A DNA stretch of 64,000 bases from Bacillota bacterium (GTDB lineage: Bacteria; Bacillota; Dethiobacteria; Dethiobacterales; Dethiobacteraceae), in assembly GCA_018725565.1 (NCBI GenBank), contig QLUR01000002.1, positions 62,001 to 126,000 of the forward strand. Direction: 5' to 3'. Every line of letters starts with the position of its first letter. Within the stretch, counting starts at the first letter, position 1. Position numbers and translations under genes: made by a program. Positions 56,484 to 63,751 of the stretch are shown piece after piece. Under the pieces are notes generated by a model. The model made no database searches. It had not been told where the DNA came from and saw only the letters and a program-made list of their open reading frames with translations.

Positions 56484-56751
56484 GTGGCACCGCTCCCTCC
56501 TGTGGCATGTCCTCGTCCAGTGGGCTTATGTGCGTAACATTAAACCAGTCCTCTCGCCGTGAGTCGCCAATTTCGGTGAGGTGGATTGGGTGTCTGTTTC
56601 CTGGCCAGAAGGCCAGCCGCGTCACCCTGCAAATCGCGCCCACCCCCGGCGTGTGCGGGTCAAAGTGCGGCAGCAAGCGCTCAACGCGCACCAAATCGCC
56701 AACCTGGTATCCGACGGCGGCATCACTCCGGGAGCTCTGTTTATGTTTCAT
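56476..56751 (-). CDS. Hypothetical protein, SH3-like (KOW-type) fold likely
   Basis: The 91-residue protein has YQVGDLVRVERLLPHFDPHT, PGVGAICRVTRLAFWPG and HPIHLTEIGDSRREDWFNVTHISPL, a run of short strands beginning with GDLVRV as in small beta-barrel domains. ATG 56751 has GGGGG upstream; the longer frame to 56910 is not favoured. Function unknown. Confidence 0.62.
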   Translation of the reverse strand: MKHKQSSRSDAAVGYQVGDLVRVERLLPHFDPHTPGVGAICRVTRLAFWPGNRHPIHLTEIGDSRREDWFNVTHISPLDEDMPQEGAVPHA

Positions 56752-56828
56752 GTGTCGGCCCCCTCTCCCTCTCAGTTTGTTCGAGTCAAAAGCGCTTTCC
56801 CTGCCGGCGTCGCACCTGCAGCGCCTGC

Positions 56829-57146
56829 TCACGCCCGCACCCGTTCCCGGCACCAGCCGGGCCGCACCGGGTATAACATGCAGTCGGACTCCAGGGAAAA
56901 CCTTCGACAAAAGCCCGATTCCTGGCAGGTGGTTCGCCAGGGTTGCAGTTGGATTACTTTGTCTTTGACCATAGTGGTCGCGCCTGTGCCTGCGGCCTTG
57001 AGATACTGGACGACCTCGGTTTTGTGTCTGCGGATAAGCGCCCGCAATTTGTCCGTGAGCGGGCCGGAAACCTTAATTTGCTCGCCGGTCAGCGTTACCC
57101 GGCAGCCGGCCTGGGTCAGCTTGTTCAGCAGTTCCTGCCCGGTCAT
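56829..57146 (-). CDS. TubC-N-like docking-domain protein with Cys-rich tail
   Basis: The 105-residue protein starts MTGQELLNKLTQAGCRVTLT, GEQIKVSGPLTDKLRALIRRHKTEVVQYL, matching the small TubC N-terminal docking-type fold often seen at the start of element primases. The tail has TTCQESGFCRRFSLESDC and WCRERV, a possible zinc site. ATG 57146 overlaps the upstream stop (ATGA). Being near the primase-helicase, it may be a protein-protein adaptor of the replication complex. Confidence 0.72.
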   Translation of the reverse strand: MTGQELLNKLTQAGCRVTLTGEQIKVSGPLTDKLRALIRRHKTEVVQYLKAAGTGATTMVKDKVIQLQPWRTTCQESGFCRRFSLESDCMLYPVRPGWCRERVRA

Positions 57147-57379
57147 GGCTGCGCCTCTAGGCACTCCGCCAGCGCCTGGTATTCTCGCCAGGCTTTTTCA
57201 AGAGCAGCCCGCGCCCTTTCGCTAGCGCCTTGCCGTGTCAAGTATTTAAAAAATGGTAACAGTGTGCGCCCTCGCGGCCAGTGCGGGTCACGCAGTACAT
57301 CCCGCGCCAAATCGCCGATTGGGTCATTCCGCTTGTATTGACGTTTCAGCCAGCCGGTGAAGCTGTGCGATGCGGTCAA
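57143..57379 (-). CDS. YozE/SAM-like small protein
   Basis: The 78-residue protein MTASHSFTGWLKRQYKRNDP, IGDLARDVLRDPHWPRG.., FFKYLTRQGASERARAALEKAWREY matches the YozE-type sterile-alpha-motif-like fold: an aromatic start, D.PIGDLA.DV..D..WP, and a terminal helix. Such proteins are common in phages and elements and lack a defined role. It starts directly after the helicase stop codon. Confidence 0.75.
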   Translation of the reverse strand: MTASHSFTGWLKRQYKRNDPIGDLARDVLRDPHWPRGRTLLPFFKYLTRQGASERARAALEKAWREYQALAECLEAQP

Positions 57380-59755
57380 TTAAAACACCTCCCAGGGTTC
57401 GCCCTCGTCCTCGCCCGGTTCTCGTTCTTGCGCTTCGCCCGCCGTCTGGGGTGAGTTTAAAACACCCGAAACACCCGAAACACCCAAGAAGTCAATGTTT
57501 ACGGGGGGTTTTTGCCAGTTGTTTTGCCGGGTGTTTTTAGAATCGGTTTGCAAAACACCCGGAGACGCGCTGGGTGTTTCGGGTGTTTTTGCTCTGGATC
57601 CGGCAAAACACCCGAAGGCATCAGTGTCTAAAAAGTCAATGTTTACGGGGGTTTCTGTTCCTGCGTCGAGTGTTTCGGGTGTTTCGGGTGTTTTTGAAAC
57701 ACCCGCAGCGCTGGCCGCGCAAAGTTCAAGGCGATACGCCGCGTTCCGCGTCACCCCGTCCAGGCCGGCTGCCCGGATAACATAGCGCCCGAAGACGCGA
57801 TCGCGTTTTTTGCTCAACGCGTGTCCCATCCGCTGCAGTGCGCCCGTCCTGCTACGCCCGCCCCAGACGCTCATCAATAAATCGTGCTCTTTAACAAGCT
57901 CAAATAAATCACCGGCCGTAATCGCGCGGTCTCCGGAGCTCCCCCACCATAGGCCGACGGTGGCCATCCACTCCTGTGTCTCGGTATCCGCCGCCCCGTG
58001 CAGACGCGCCCTGTCCCGCAAGAATCCCTGGTATCCGGCCACATCAAGCAGGCCGCCCATCACAGCCGCCCATGATTCGTAACGGCCTAATGTTGCGGCA
58101 CCCCGTGGCTGTCCGGAATCAATCCATATTTTCGCGATGGAGAGACAGGCCGAAACCAATGCAGGCCGGTTTTCGTGCGCCCAGCCAGGGAGTTCGCGCT
58201 TGAAGCCTGTCCGGTCCTCTGGCCGCTCCACCTGTGCGTCAAGTCGAATCGGGATAGTCCGCCGCGCCATCTCGTCCGACACTTCAACATTGTTGCCGGT
58301 TGCAAGCCAAGTGGCACGGTTAGCCAAGTACACCATTTCGGACTTCCCCAGGCGACGGCCATTCCAATAGAGGGTCGTCAATGCAGCTTCGAGGTGGGCT
58401 GAGCGCAGCGTCCGCACGTTGTCAAGCTGGATGTGGCTGCGCCCTCCCAGCAGCAGTGAAGTGATTCTTTTTTCCACCTCGTCGCCGTCGCCGACCAACG
58501 ACATCACAGGAGCAGGCCCGCCGGTCGGCACCAGTGTTGCCACCTCAGCCAACAATCCTTTGCCCGTTCCTCTCGTTGGCGCGTCAATCAAATAGCATGG
58601 TGTCGGACTGGTTATAAGCTCCCTGACGAATGGCTGGAGTAAAAGCGTGGCAGCGTGTGTCCGGCTCGGTTCATCGGCAAACGGAAAATCACAAAACAGT
58701 TCGTCAAGCCAGCCACGCGCTTCCGGCAATGCCATATCCGCGCGAATACCATTCAACCCATGCAGGCGCAACAACCACCCGCTGCCGGTGTCGTAACCCT
58801 CGGCGTAAAGCAGCCTGCCCCCCTGCAGGAATAGCGGCGCGTGACGCACCCCACGCAGTTCCGGAAAAGGGATGTCTGCCGCCGGCAGCGCCAAGATGTC
58901 TTGCGCCACGTCCATCGGGGGTCTTGCCGGGTTTTCCTCGCCATCGGCGCCGATTTTCAGGTAGTCTGCGGTTCTGTCCATTTTTCCCCGCAAAGCGGCT
59001 ACCGTCAGCGGCTCCGCCACGTCTGACGGGCCGATTCGCACGATCTCATTCCCAGTTTTAAAAAGTTCGGGAGGTTCGTTTGCCGCGTTTAGGCAATCCA
59101 ATGTATCCGCCGTTATCTCGCGCAGAAAACGGTTCGTGATCAAAATGCCGGGACGTATGTTGTTCTGACGCGCCGGTTCCCGTTCCTGTTCTTCTGCCAC
59201 TAGCGTCGCGCCAGACTGCAGCTTCTCCAGTTCCTCGACAAACGGCTTCCCCGATATGTGCAATTCTGACAGGTCTTTAATCCCGTCTGGCGCGTGAATC
59301 ACCCGCAAGCCAGGGATGGTTTTTCCTACTCGTTCTGCGAAGTCAACCGCCCCAGGTTCGCACCAGAGGAATACCTGCAGCCCGTTAGATACTTTTTCCC
59401 AGCCGGGTTTCCAGATCGATTTCCCCGGAACACCCAGAACCGGAATATCGTAATACCATGCTGTCCAACTATCAGATTCACCCTCGACCAGCAGAACGTA
59501 ACCAGCCTCACGCGCTTTCTCAAGCCGCTGCAGGCCATATAACGTGGTCTTATCGCCTTTGCGCCAGCGAAAACGCGTGTCGCCATCTAAAGCTAGCCGG
59601 TAACGAACAGCAATTTCCTCACCATCTTCAGCGAAATACGGAATTTTAACAGCTTGATTGCTTTGTAGTTTGATGGTCTGCAAACCTAGTTCGCGCAAAA
59701 ACTCCACCGGCAATTTCTTAGCTATCGCTAATTCTTTGAGTGTCAGGTTTGTCAC
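57380..59755 (-). CDS. TOPRIM-helicase replication protein
   Basis: The 791-residue protein has a TOPRIM-like region near residues 85-165 (YVLLVEGESDSWTAWYYDIP, VLGVPG) with the catalytic Glu in VEGESD, and an AAA+/RecA-like core with P-loop DAPTRGTGKG (391-400) and Walker B HIQLDN (441-446). It has the look of element primase-helicases that load on their own origin. The upstream CHC2 zinc-finger protein overlaps its start by four bases and would complete a primase. The last 115 residues form an unstructured tail with two PVNIDFL copies. TTG and ATG alternatives were not needed; the frame begins MTNLTLKELAIAK. Confidence 0.88.
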   Translation of the reverse strand: MTNLTLKELAIAKKLPVEFLRELGLQTIKLQSNQAVKIPYFAEDGEEIAVRYRLALDGDTRFRWRKGDKTTLYGLQRLEKAREAGYVLLVEGESDSWTAWYYDIPVLGVPGKSIWKPGWEKVSNGLQVFLWCEPGAVDFAERVGKTIPGLRVIHAPDGIKDLSELHISGKPFVEELEKLQSGATLVAEEQEREPARQNNIRPGILITNRFLREITADTLDCLNAANEPPELFKTGNEIVRIGPSDVAEPLTVAALRGKMDRTADYLKIGADGEENPARPPMDVAQDILALPAADIPFPELRGVRHAPLFLQGGRLLYAEGYDTGSGWLLRLHGLNGIRADMALPEARGWLDELFCDFPFADEPSRTHAATLLLQPFVRELITSPTPCYLIDAPTRGTGKGLLAEVATLVPTGGPAPVMSLVGDGDEVEKRITSLLLGGRSHIQLDNVRTLRSAHLEAALTTLYWNGRRLGKSEMVYLANRATWLATGNNVEVSDEMARRTIPIRLDAQVERPEDRTGFKRELPGWAHENRPALVSACLSIAKIWIDSGQPRGAATLGRYESWAAVMGGLLDVAGYQGFLRDRARLHGAADTETQEWMATVGLWWGSSGDRAITAGDLFELVKEHDLLMSVWGGRSRTGALQRMGHALSKKRDRVFGRYVIRAAGLDGVTRNAAYRLELCAASAAGVSKTPETPETLDAGTETPVNIDFLDTDAFGCFAGSRAKTPETPSASPGVLQTDSKNTRQNNWQKPPVNIDFLGVSGVSGVLNSPQTAGEAQEREPGEDEGEPWEVF
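57489..57651. repeat. Internal repeats in the helicase C-terminal tail
   Basis: A 19-bp exact repeat, AAGTCAATGTTTACGGGGG, is present at 57489-57507 and 57633-57651 and encodes PVNIDFL twice (residues 703-709 and 751-757). Around it the 9-mer GTGTTTCGG and its variants recur many times, encoding KTPETPETP and GVSGVSG runs. Confidence 0.85.
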
Positions 59756-60126
59756 CGCTGGCCCCCCTTATTTTTGCGCTTAGAATCCTTTTCCCCGGTC
59801 GTTATCCTGCGTTTTGTCACTTTGGCGCCGGCATTACCGATAGGCAAAGATACCCCTGCGCGTGCTGCAAGCCACTTGGCCGCATCCAGTGCGGCAATGT
59901 TTTTGCTCAACATCACTAAGTCAACAGCAGAAAATCGCCTGCCGCAGCCGAAACAAAACAGCCCGTCGTGGTAAACTTTGCATGACGGCGTTTTGTCGTT
60001 GTGCGCGGGGTCAGGGCACTGGATCATCCCTGAGCGGTTCGGGTTCAAACCGAGCGCGCTTACCAGTCCGCGGCAATCCGCGACTTGCTTAATCATCGAA
60101 AAAATGTTACCATTATGGTAGAACAA
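59752..60126 (-). CDS. CHC2 zinc-finger primase-like protein
   Basis: The 124-residue protein has the DnaG-type CHC2 zinc finger: CPDPAHNDKTPSCKVYHDGL followed by FCFGCG, then the helical FSAVDLVMLSKNIAALDAAKWLA segment. A basic tail ends it (KRRITTGEKDSKRKNKGGQR). It lacks a TOPRIM domain, which the overlapping downstream gene provides, so the two probably form a split primase-helicase. The start is TTG 60126 or ATG 60096; neither has a strong ribosome site. Confidence 0.85.
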   Translation of the reverse strand: MFYHNGNIFSMIKQVADCRGLVSALGLNPNRSGMIQCPDPAHNDKTPSCKVYHDGLFCFGCGRRFSAVDLVMLSKNIAALDAAKWLAARAGVSLPIGNAGAKVTKRRITTGEKDSKRKNKGGQR

Positions 60127-60181
60127 ACCAACTCGCCTCGCTTTCTCCCGTGCTGTCGGCGCGGGTTTATTTTTTGTGTGC

Positions 60182-60373
60182 CTAAAAATTTCCGTCTAGC
60201 CATCTCTCAAGCGCCGCTTTCGGAATAACAATGCGCCGACCGATCCGCAGCGCCGGAAAGTTTTCGGTTCTGGCCAGGTTATAAACTGTTATCGCGTTAA
60301 TACCCAGCAGCTTCGCGGCCTCCTGGACCGAGTAAACTAAGCGGTCCGCCTCTAAACATGTCACTTTGCCCAT
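60182..60373 (-). CDS. Excisionase/HTH_17-type DNA-binding protein
   Basis: The 63-residue protein MGKVTCLEADRLVYSVQEAA, KLLGINAITVYNLARTENFPALRIGRRIVIPKAALERWL has the MerR-like winged helix of excisionases: Y.VQEAAK.LGI...TVY.L.R....PA.RIG.R..IPK.ALE.WL. AAGGAGG lies eight bases before ATG 60373. It is the first gene of the replication operon and is a good candidate for excisionase or replication control. Confidence 0.88.
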   Translation of the reverse strand: MGKVTCLEADRLVYSVQEAAKLLGINAITVYNLARTENFPALRIGRRIVIPKAALERWLDGNF

Positions 60374-60415
60374 TCGTTTCACCTCCTTATTAAGCGAATT
60401 TTGGGCATGAAAAAA

Positions 60416-60437
60416 GCCGCCCCCTTTCGGGAGCAGC
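60416..60437 (-). terminator. Terminator of the MerR-like gene
   Basis: On the minus strand, GCTGCTCCC (60437-60429), a GAAA tetraloop, GGGGGCGGC (60424-60416) and TTTTTT. It isolates the rightmost gene from the replication operon. Confidence 0.85.
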
Positions 60438-60470
60438 CTAAATCTCTGGTCGGTCGTTCGCGTGATTCAG

Positions 60471-61025
60471 TTATTTTGTGGAATAGGTTTGGAACATCCG
60501 CCACCATAGCCGCGCATACTCGATTGCGACCGCAAACAGTATGTCCTCCTGCATAGCCGTTAGCAAATTCTCGCGTTCCGGCCCATCGCTTTCGCCGATC
60601 TCCTCCGCCATTTGTCGCGCCGCCACCATTTTTGCAAACGCCGCGCCTTCGTCCCAGCGACCGTACTCATCCATGACGAAGGCCAGCCGCCGCGACATCG
60701 CCACCGTTTTCTTTGTCCAACGGTATCTCCGCATAAACTCTACTGCCGTGGCCGCCTCCGCGAAGGACTGCTCAGAGAAATCAGCGTGAACGCCTTTTCC
60801 TCCCACTCGCTGTTCAGGCGGGGTCATAAGCCCCCATTTTACATAATTGGTTAGAGTTCGCCGGTCAATCTTTAATTCAAGCATCTCAAGTTTCTGCAAG
60901 AGCATTTCCGGGCTCACAACGGAATAACCCACCCTTCTTCTTTTTTTCGCCCTGCGCTTCGCGAGGGAAGTGTTCCAGTGAACATTGTCCCAGAACAGCG
61001 CCTCGGCGCTTCCCAAAAAAGGCAT
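60471..61025 (-). CDS. MerR-like HTH regulator of the element
   Basis: The 184-residue protein has a central winged-helix segment (VVSPEMLLQKLEMLELKIDR, RTLTNYVKWGLMTPPEQRVGGKG.. HADFSEQSFAEAATAVEFM) typical of MerR-like DNA binders, preceded by a basic RRAKKRRR stretch and followed by a helical domain of about 90 residues. ATG 61025 (GGAGC upstream) is chosen over the longer frame to 61118. It has its own consensus promoter and terminator, so it may be the lysogenic-type repressor or a status regulator of the element. Confidence 0.75.
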   Translation of the reverse strand: MPFLGSAEALFWDNVHWNTSLAKRRAKKRRRVGYSVVSPEMLLQKLEMLELKIDRRTLTNYVKWGLMTPPEQRVGGKGVHADFSEQSFAEAATAVEFMRRYRWTKKTVAMSRRLAFVMDEYGRWDEGAAFAKMVAARQMAEEIGESDGPERENLLTAMQEDILFAVAIEYARLWWRMFQTYSTK

Positions 61026-61065
61026 AGCTCCGCCCCCTATACTTGGAAACGTGATTTCTATCTTT

Positions 61066-61094
61066 ATGATAGCAGGACTAGTTTCATTTGTCAA
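61066..61094 (-). promoter_or_regulatory. Consensus promoter of the MerR-like gene
   Basis: On the minus strand TTGACA (61094-61089), 17 bases, TATCAT (61071-61066). It is stronger than any other promoter in the element, as expected for a constantly expressed regulator. Confidence 0.85.
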
Positions 61095-61186
61095 GGGTAC
61101 TTTAGGCATACCCTGCATTGTACGTTTTAGGCTTTATTATAGGCCGGCATATTCCCGCCCGCAGGCCGCCCTATTATGTAAACCTC

Positions 61187-61303
61187 GTAAAACAGTTGTA
61201 AAACAGTTGGGATGCAATTGAAGCAAACCAGACGAAACGAAACAGCTCGCCAATGCCGATTTTGCTTGATAGATGGAACTTCTTAAAACCAGGTAAAACA
61301 GGG
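61187..61303 (+). repeat. Right group of integrase arm-site candidates
   Basis: GTAAAACAGTT occurs in tandem at 61187-61197 and 61198-61208, and a variant GTAAAACAGGG at 61293-61303 beside attR. The tandem pair is exactly like the left pair at 52116-52137. Confidence 0.75.
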
Positions 61304-61320
61304 TTAAACGGCAATTCTGA

Positions 61321-61367
61321 GACTCACATTCAAGAGGCCGCTGGTTCGATCCCAGCTAGCCCCACCA
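61321..61367 (+). repeat. attR: right 47-bp core repeat
   Basis: An exact copy of 52009-52055, the 3' part of tRNA-Val. It is not a complete tRNA because the acceptor 5' half and D arm are missing. Confidence 0.93.
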
Positions 61368-61375
61368 AGTAATAT

Positions 61376-61404
61376 CCCGGAAGTTTCATGCTTCCGGGTT
61401 TTTT
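61376..61404 (+). terminator. Original terminator of the tRNA-Val transcript
   Basis: CCCGGAAG (61376-61383), a seven-base loop, CTTCCGGG (61391-61398), TTTTTT. It follows attR at the distance usual for a tRNA terminator, so it belonged to the tRNA pair before the element separated them. Confidence 0.88.
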
Positions 61405-61562
61405 GTTTTCTCTGGATAACCCGGCCCTTTCCGGCCTCTGTTTTAATACCGCCGGTGATTACCCATATGGTCAGGTCCACGTTAGACCTGATCAGCCCCA
61501 GCATTTCGGATTTTTTCCAATTTGGTTTTCAGGTAAAAGAAAAGCCTCTTAGGGCTAAAATC

Positions 61563-61724
61563 TCAACATGTCTTTGGTTGTCGCGATCCATCGTTTGCGA
61601 TTCGGCAGACATCTGAGTATTCCCTCCGAATTAAAACAAGCGAAGATAGGGCAATTCCGGACACCAGCACGGTGAAACCCGCAGCCAACCAAAGCTTTTT
61701 AGTTCTTGTAACCATAAAGCCCAT
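61563..61724 (-). CDS. 53-residue small membrane protein
   Basis: The protein starts MGFMVTRTKKLWLAAGFTVL and has one hydrophobic helix (LWLAAGFTVLVSGIALSSLVLI) followed by a short charged tail with two cysteines. AAGGAGG is eight bases before ATG 61724. The start lies five bases after the stop of the glycosidase-like gene, so the two probably share a transcript. No family is recognised. Confidence 0.65.
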   Translation of the reverse strand: MGFMVTRTKKLWLAAGFTVLVSGIALSSLVLIRREYSDVCRIANDGSRQPKTC

Positions 61725-61729
61725 AACCG

Positions 61730-63004
61730 TTACCTCCTTGTGATCGTTTGCCCGATTGCCGTCCACATGTCTGCTGTCACCAACCCCAGCCGCCAGAGTG
61801 AGATGCCCTGCAGGCGATAACGCTTGGCGACCCCGATTTTTTCAAGGATGCTTTCTCCGGTTTCGCTCGGAGCGGAGATGGCCAGGACAAGCTTTTCCCG
61901 GGGGACAGCGGCCAGCGCCATTTCAACGGCTTGCACCACTCGGTTTAGCGGTTCGGGCTTTGGCCCGTAATCGTGGGCCATAACGATTATGCGGTCGGCT
62001 AATTGACCGAGGGCTGCATAATCATAGCCGAGGAAGGAGCTGTTTGGCGGATGGATGGTGAGCGTCAGGGTTCTTCCGGCCTCCCGCAGCGGCGGTGCCA
62101 GCATGGCAATAAAGCGCGTAAAGCTGTCACGGATCTGTTGCCGCGTTTCCCCTGCAGCGTACAGGCCCAGTTCTTCCAGGTTCAGATTAACGCCGTGATA
62201 AAGGGCCGCTTCTTGCGCAATAGCGGCAACGGCGCGGGACATGGCCTGTTCATCGTTTAGAAAAGCGGTGAGCAGCCCGCCGCGGTCGTTCTCGTGGACG
62301 ACCATTTCTGTCCTGAACCCGAACTTTTTGGCCGTGGCCAGCACTATTTCCCAGCCAGAAGGCCGCTGCCAGGCTGTGCGCGGACTTCTGGTTAAAAGAT
62401 TGCCTTGCGCATCGATAGTATACCAGCCTAGGGCCAGCTCTCTCACTGTGTCTGTGTTTCCGCTGCCGGTAGCTGGGAAGGGCGCGCCGAAAAGGTTGGT
62501 CCAGCTGCTGGTTCTGGCATCTCCTAAAGCGTAAAAGCCAATGACGTTCATGGAACTAGGCGGAGAGACAATTCTTATAGTCCGGGTTTCCGAATCCCAA
62601 TTTACCAGGCAGCCGAATGCTTCACTGAAAAACCTCAATGGTACGAGCGTCCTGCCATTAATGATAACAGGGGGCGCATCGAGCGGGGAAGGCAGGTCAT
62701 TTACCTGAGCGGTTTTATTATCGATTTGAAGCATAACCCTTGTCTTGCCGTCGCTGGCAGAGATGGTGCGGGTATCGCCGTCCCAGCTTACGTTTATGTT
62801 TATCGCCTCTGCAATCAAGCGAAAAGGGACCAACGTCCGCCCGGTTATAATCTGGGGCGGCACGTCAAAGCGTATCGGCAAGCCGTCCAATAAAACGGTA
62901 ACCACCGGGGGACTGGCCGCTGCCCGTTGGTATGTAGGCGCGGATAGCGATATGACGATAGCAAACAAAAGCGTGGTTACTGCAAAAAATGCTGACCTTT
63001 TCAT
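61730..63004 (-). CDS. Secreted stalk-domain protein with GH18-like domain
   Basis: The protein of about 424 residues has a signal peptide, two copper-amine-oxidase-type stalk repeats (GRTLVPFRLIAEAININVSW and GRTLVPLRFFSEAFGCLVNW) at about 57-150, then a glycoside hydrolase 18-like barrel (VIGFYALGD.. LALGWYTIDAQGNL). The motif expected as DGVNIDFE reads HGVNLNLE: the catalytic Glu remains but the two Asp are His and Asn. Such proteins act on peptidoglycan or bind it; the altered motif makes catalysis doubtful. ATG 63004 is nine bases after AGGAGG; ATG 63010 is too close. Confidence 0.83.
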   Translation of the reverse strand: MKRSAFFAVTTLLFAIVISLSAPTYQRAAASPPVVTVLLDGLPIRFDVPPQIITGRTLVPFRLIAEAININVSWDGDTRTISASDGKTRVMLQIDNKTAQVNDLPSPLDAPPVIINGRTLVPLRFFSEAFGCLVNWDSETRTIRIVSPPSSMNVIGFYALGDARTSSWTNLFGAPFPATGSGNTDTVRELALGWYTIDAQGNLLTRSPRTAWQRPSGWEIVLATAKKFGFRTEMVVHENDRGGLLTAFLNDEQAMSRAVAAIAQEAALYHGVNLNLEELGLYAAGETRQQIRDSFTRFIAMLAPPLREAGRTLTLTIHPPNSSFLGYDYAALGQLADRIIVMAHDYGPKPEPLNRVVQAVEMALAAVPREKLVLAISAPSETGESILEKIGVAKRYRLQGISLWRLGLVTADMWTAIGQTITRR

Positions 63005-63028
63005 CGTCATATCCCTCCTCTACTGGTT

Positions 63029-63079
63029 ATTTTATCTTATTCTTGAAAGAAGGTAAAGCTAATTACCATAAGATGGTAA
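63029..63079 (-). promoter_or_regulatory. Promoter and palindromic site of the stalk-domain gene
   Basis: On the minus strand TTTACC (63057-63052), 17 bases, TAAAAT (63034-63029). Just upstream, TTACCAT-AAG-ATGGTAA (63063-63079) is a perfect 7-bp palindrome and a possible activator site; its TTTACCA-like arms resemble the -35 box. Confidence 0.6.
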
Positions 63080-63448
63080 ATTTAGCGGTCTGAGAGGAGA
63101 GTTGACTTCCAGCAGCGCATGGCCGGAGCGATAGCGACAGGGATCGCGCGCTTCCTGGGGGTGCGTCTTCAACCGACGCAATCTTAGTCACTTGCAGAAG
63201 CTGCGCTTGTTGCGGGAGTTGATTAATAGGCGGTAATCATCTTTCTTTGCCCCTTCGGGGGTTTATTTTTATTGCAAAGTAAGTGACACACAAGATACAA
63301 AAGCCGCTGAAGTGCTGTGGGAGCTTGTGTTTTGATTCGGTGCTCATTGACAAACCAGCTACGGCACCGTAAAATGTTAATAGCAATGTTCGAACGCTCC
63401 AGTCCAACACAGCGCGTAAAAAGAGAGAATTGTCGTCTGGAGGAACAG
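63080..63448. other. 369-base stretch without an intact gene
   Basis: I see only fragments: a frame reading NRRNLSHLQKLRLLRELINRR ends at a stop near 63235 and may be the end of a decayed gene. CCCC-TTCG-GGGG (63250-63261) followed by TTTATTTTTA is a small terminator. The antitoxin ribosome site is at the end. No consensus promoter for the antitoxin is obvious. Confidence 0.4.
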
Positions 63449-63751
63449 ATGGTTACGAGGATGCAAGCACAAGCGGATCTGGTGAAAGCCATTAGTGACA
63501 TCGCCGCGGCAATGCCGCTGGCGCGAACGGTGCAGCTCTACGAGTTCGCGCTTTTCCTCAAGTCGCATCCGCTGCCTGCCGAAGAAACATTCGAAGAAAT
63601 CGCAGCAGATGAGGCGCTATGGGACGCACAATTCGCGGCAACTGACGATGATAAGCTGGCTGCGCTGGTGGCGTCAGTCGAAGCCGAGATTAATGAAGGT
63701 AAAACAGTGCCGATGTTCGACGGACGCGGCGAATTCGTCGAACGCAAATGA
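63449..63751 (+). CDS. Putative antitoxin of a RelE/ParE-type pair
   Basis: The 100-residue acidic protein (MVTRMQAQADLVKAISDIAA.., then ETFEEIAADEALWDAQFAATDDDKLAALVASVEAEINEGKTV) is mostly helical. Its stop codon overlaps the ATG of a RelE/ParE-like toxin gene (ATGA), the usual order for type II pairs. The family of the antitoxin is not recognised; the EALWDAQFA..DD.L..L...VEAEI.EG.T.PM pattern is typical of uncharacterised antitoxins paired with plasmid-stabilisation toxins. CTGGAGG precedes ATG 63449. Confidence 0.75.
   Translation: MVTRMQAQADLVKAISDIAAAMPLARTVQLYEFALFLKSHPLPAEETFEEIAADEALWDAQFAATDDDKLAALVASVEAEINEGKTVPMFDGRGEFVERK

Larger units (their letters stand above)
52009..61367. 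mobile_element. 9.3-kb integrative element at the tRNA-Val 3' end
   Basis: A 47-bp perfect direct repeat (52009-52055 and 61321-61367) bounds the element; the left copy is part of tRNA-Val. Inside are a tyrosine integrase next to attL, two excisionase-like HTH proteins, a control region with divergent promoters, a MerR-like gene at the right end, a CHC2 zinc-finger plus TOPRIM-helicase replication pair and a string of small overlapping genes mostly on the minus strand. No capsid, portal, large terminase, tail, lysis or conjugation gene is visible, so it is a satellite-like or plasmid-like integrated element. Confidence 0.93.

Noticed and set aside
57459-57720. CRISPR-like array of short repeats
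   Set aside because: The repeated 9-mers are in frame within the helicase tail, irregularly spaced and without spacers.
61321-61367. A third tRNA gene
   Set aside because: Only the 3' 47 bases of tRNA-Val are present; the 5' acceptor strand and D arm are missing, so it is attR.
61304-61504. Minus-strand frame of 66 codons over attR
   Set aside because: It overlaps the tRNA-derived repeat and the tRNA terminator and has no ribosome site; translation of these RNA elements is accidental.
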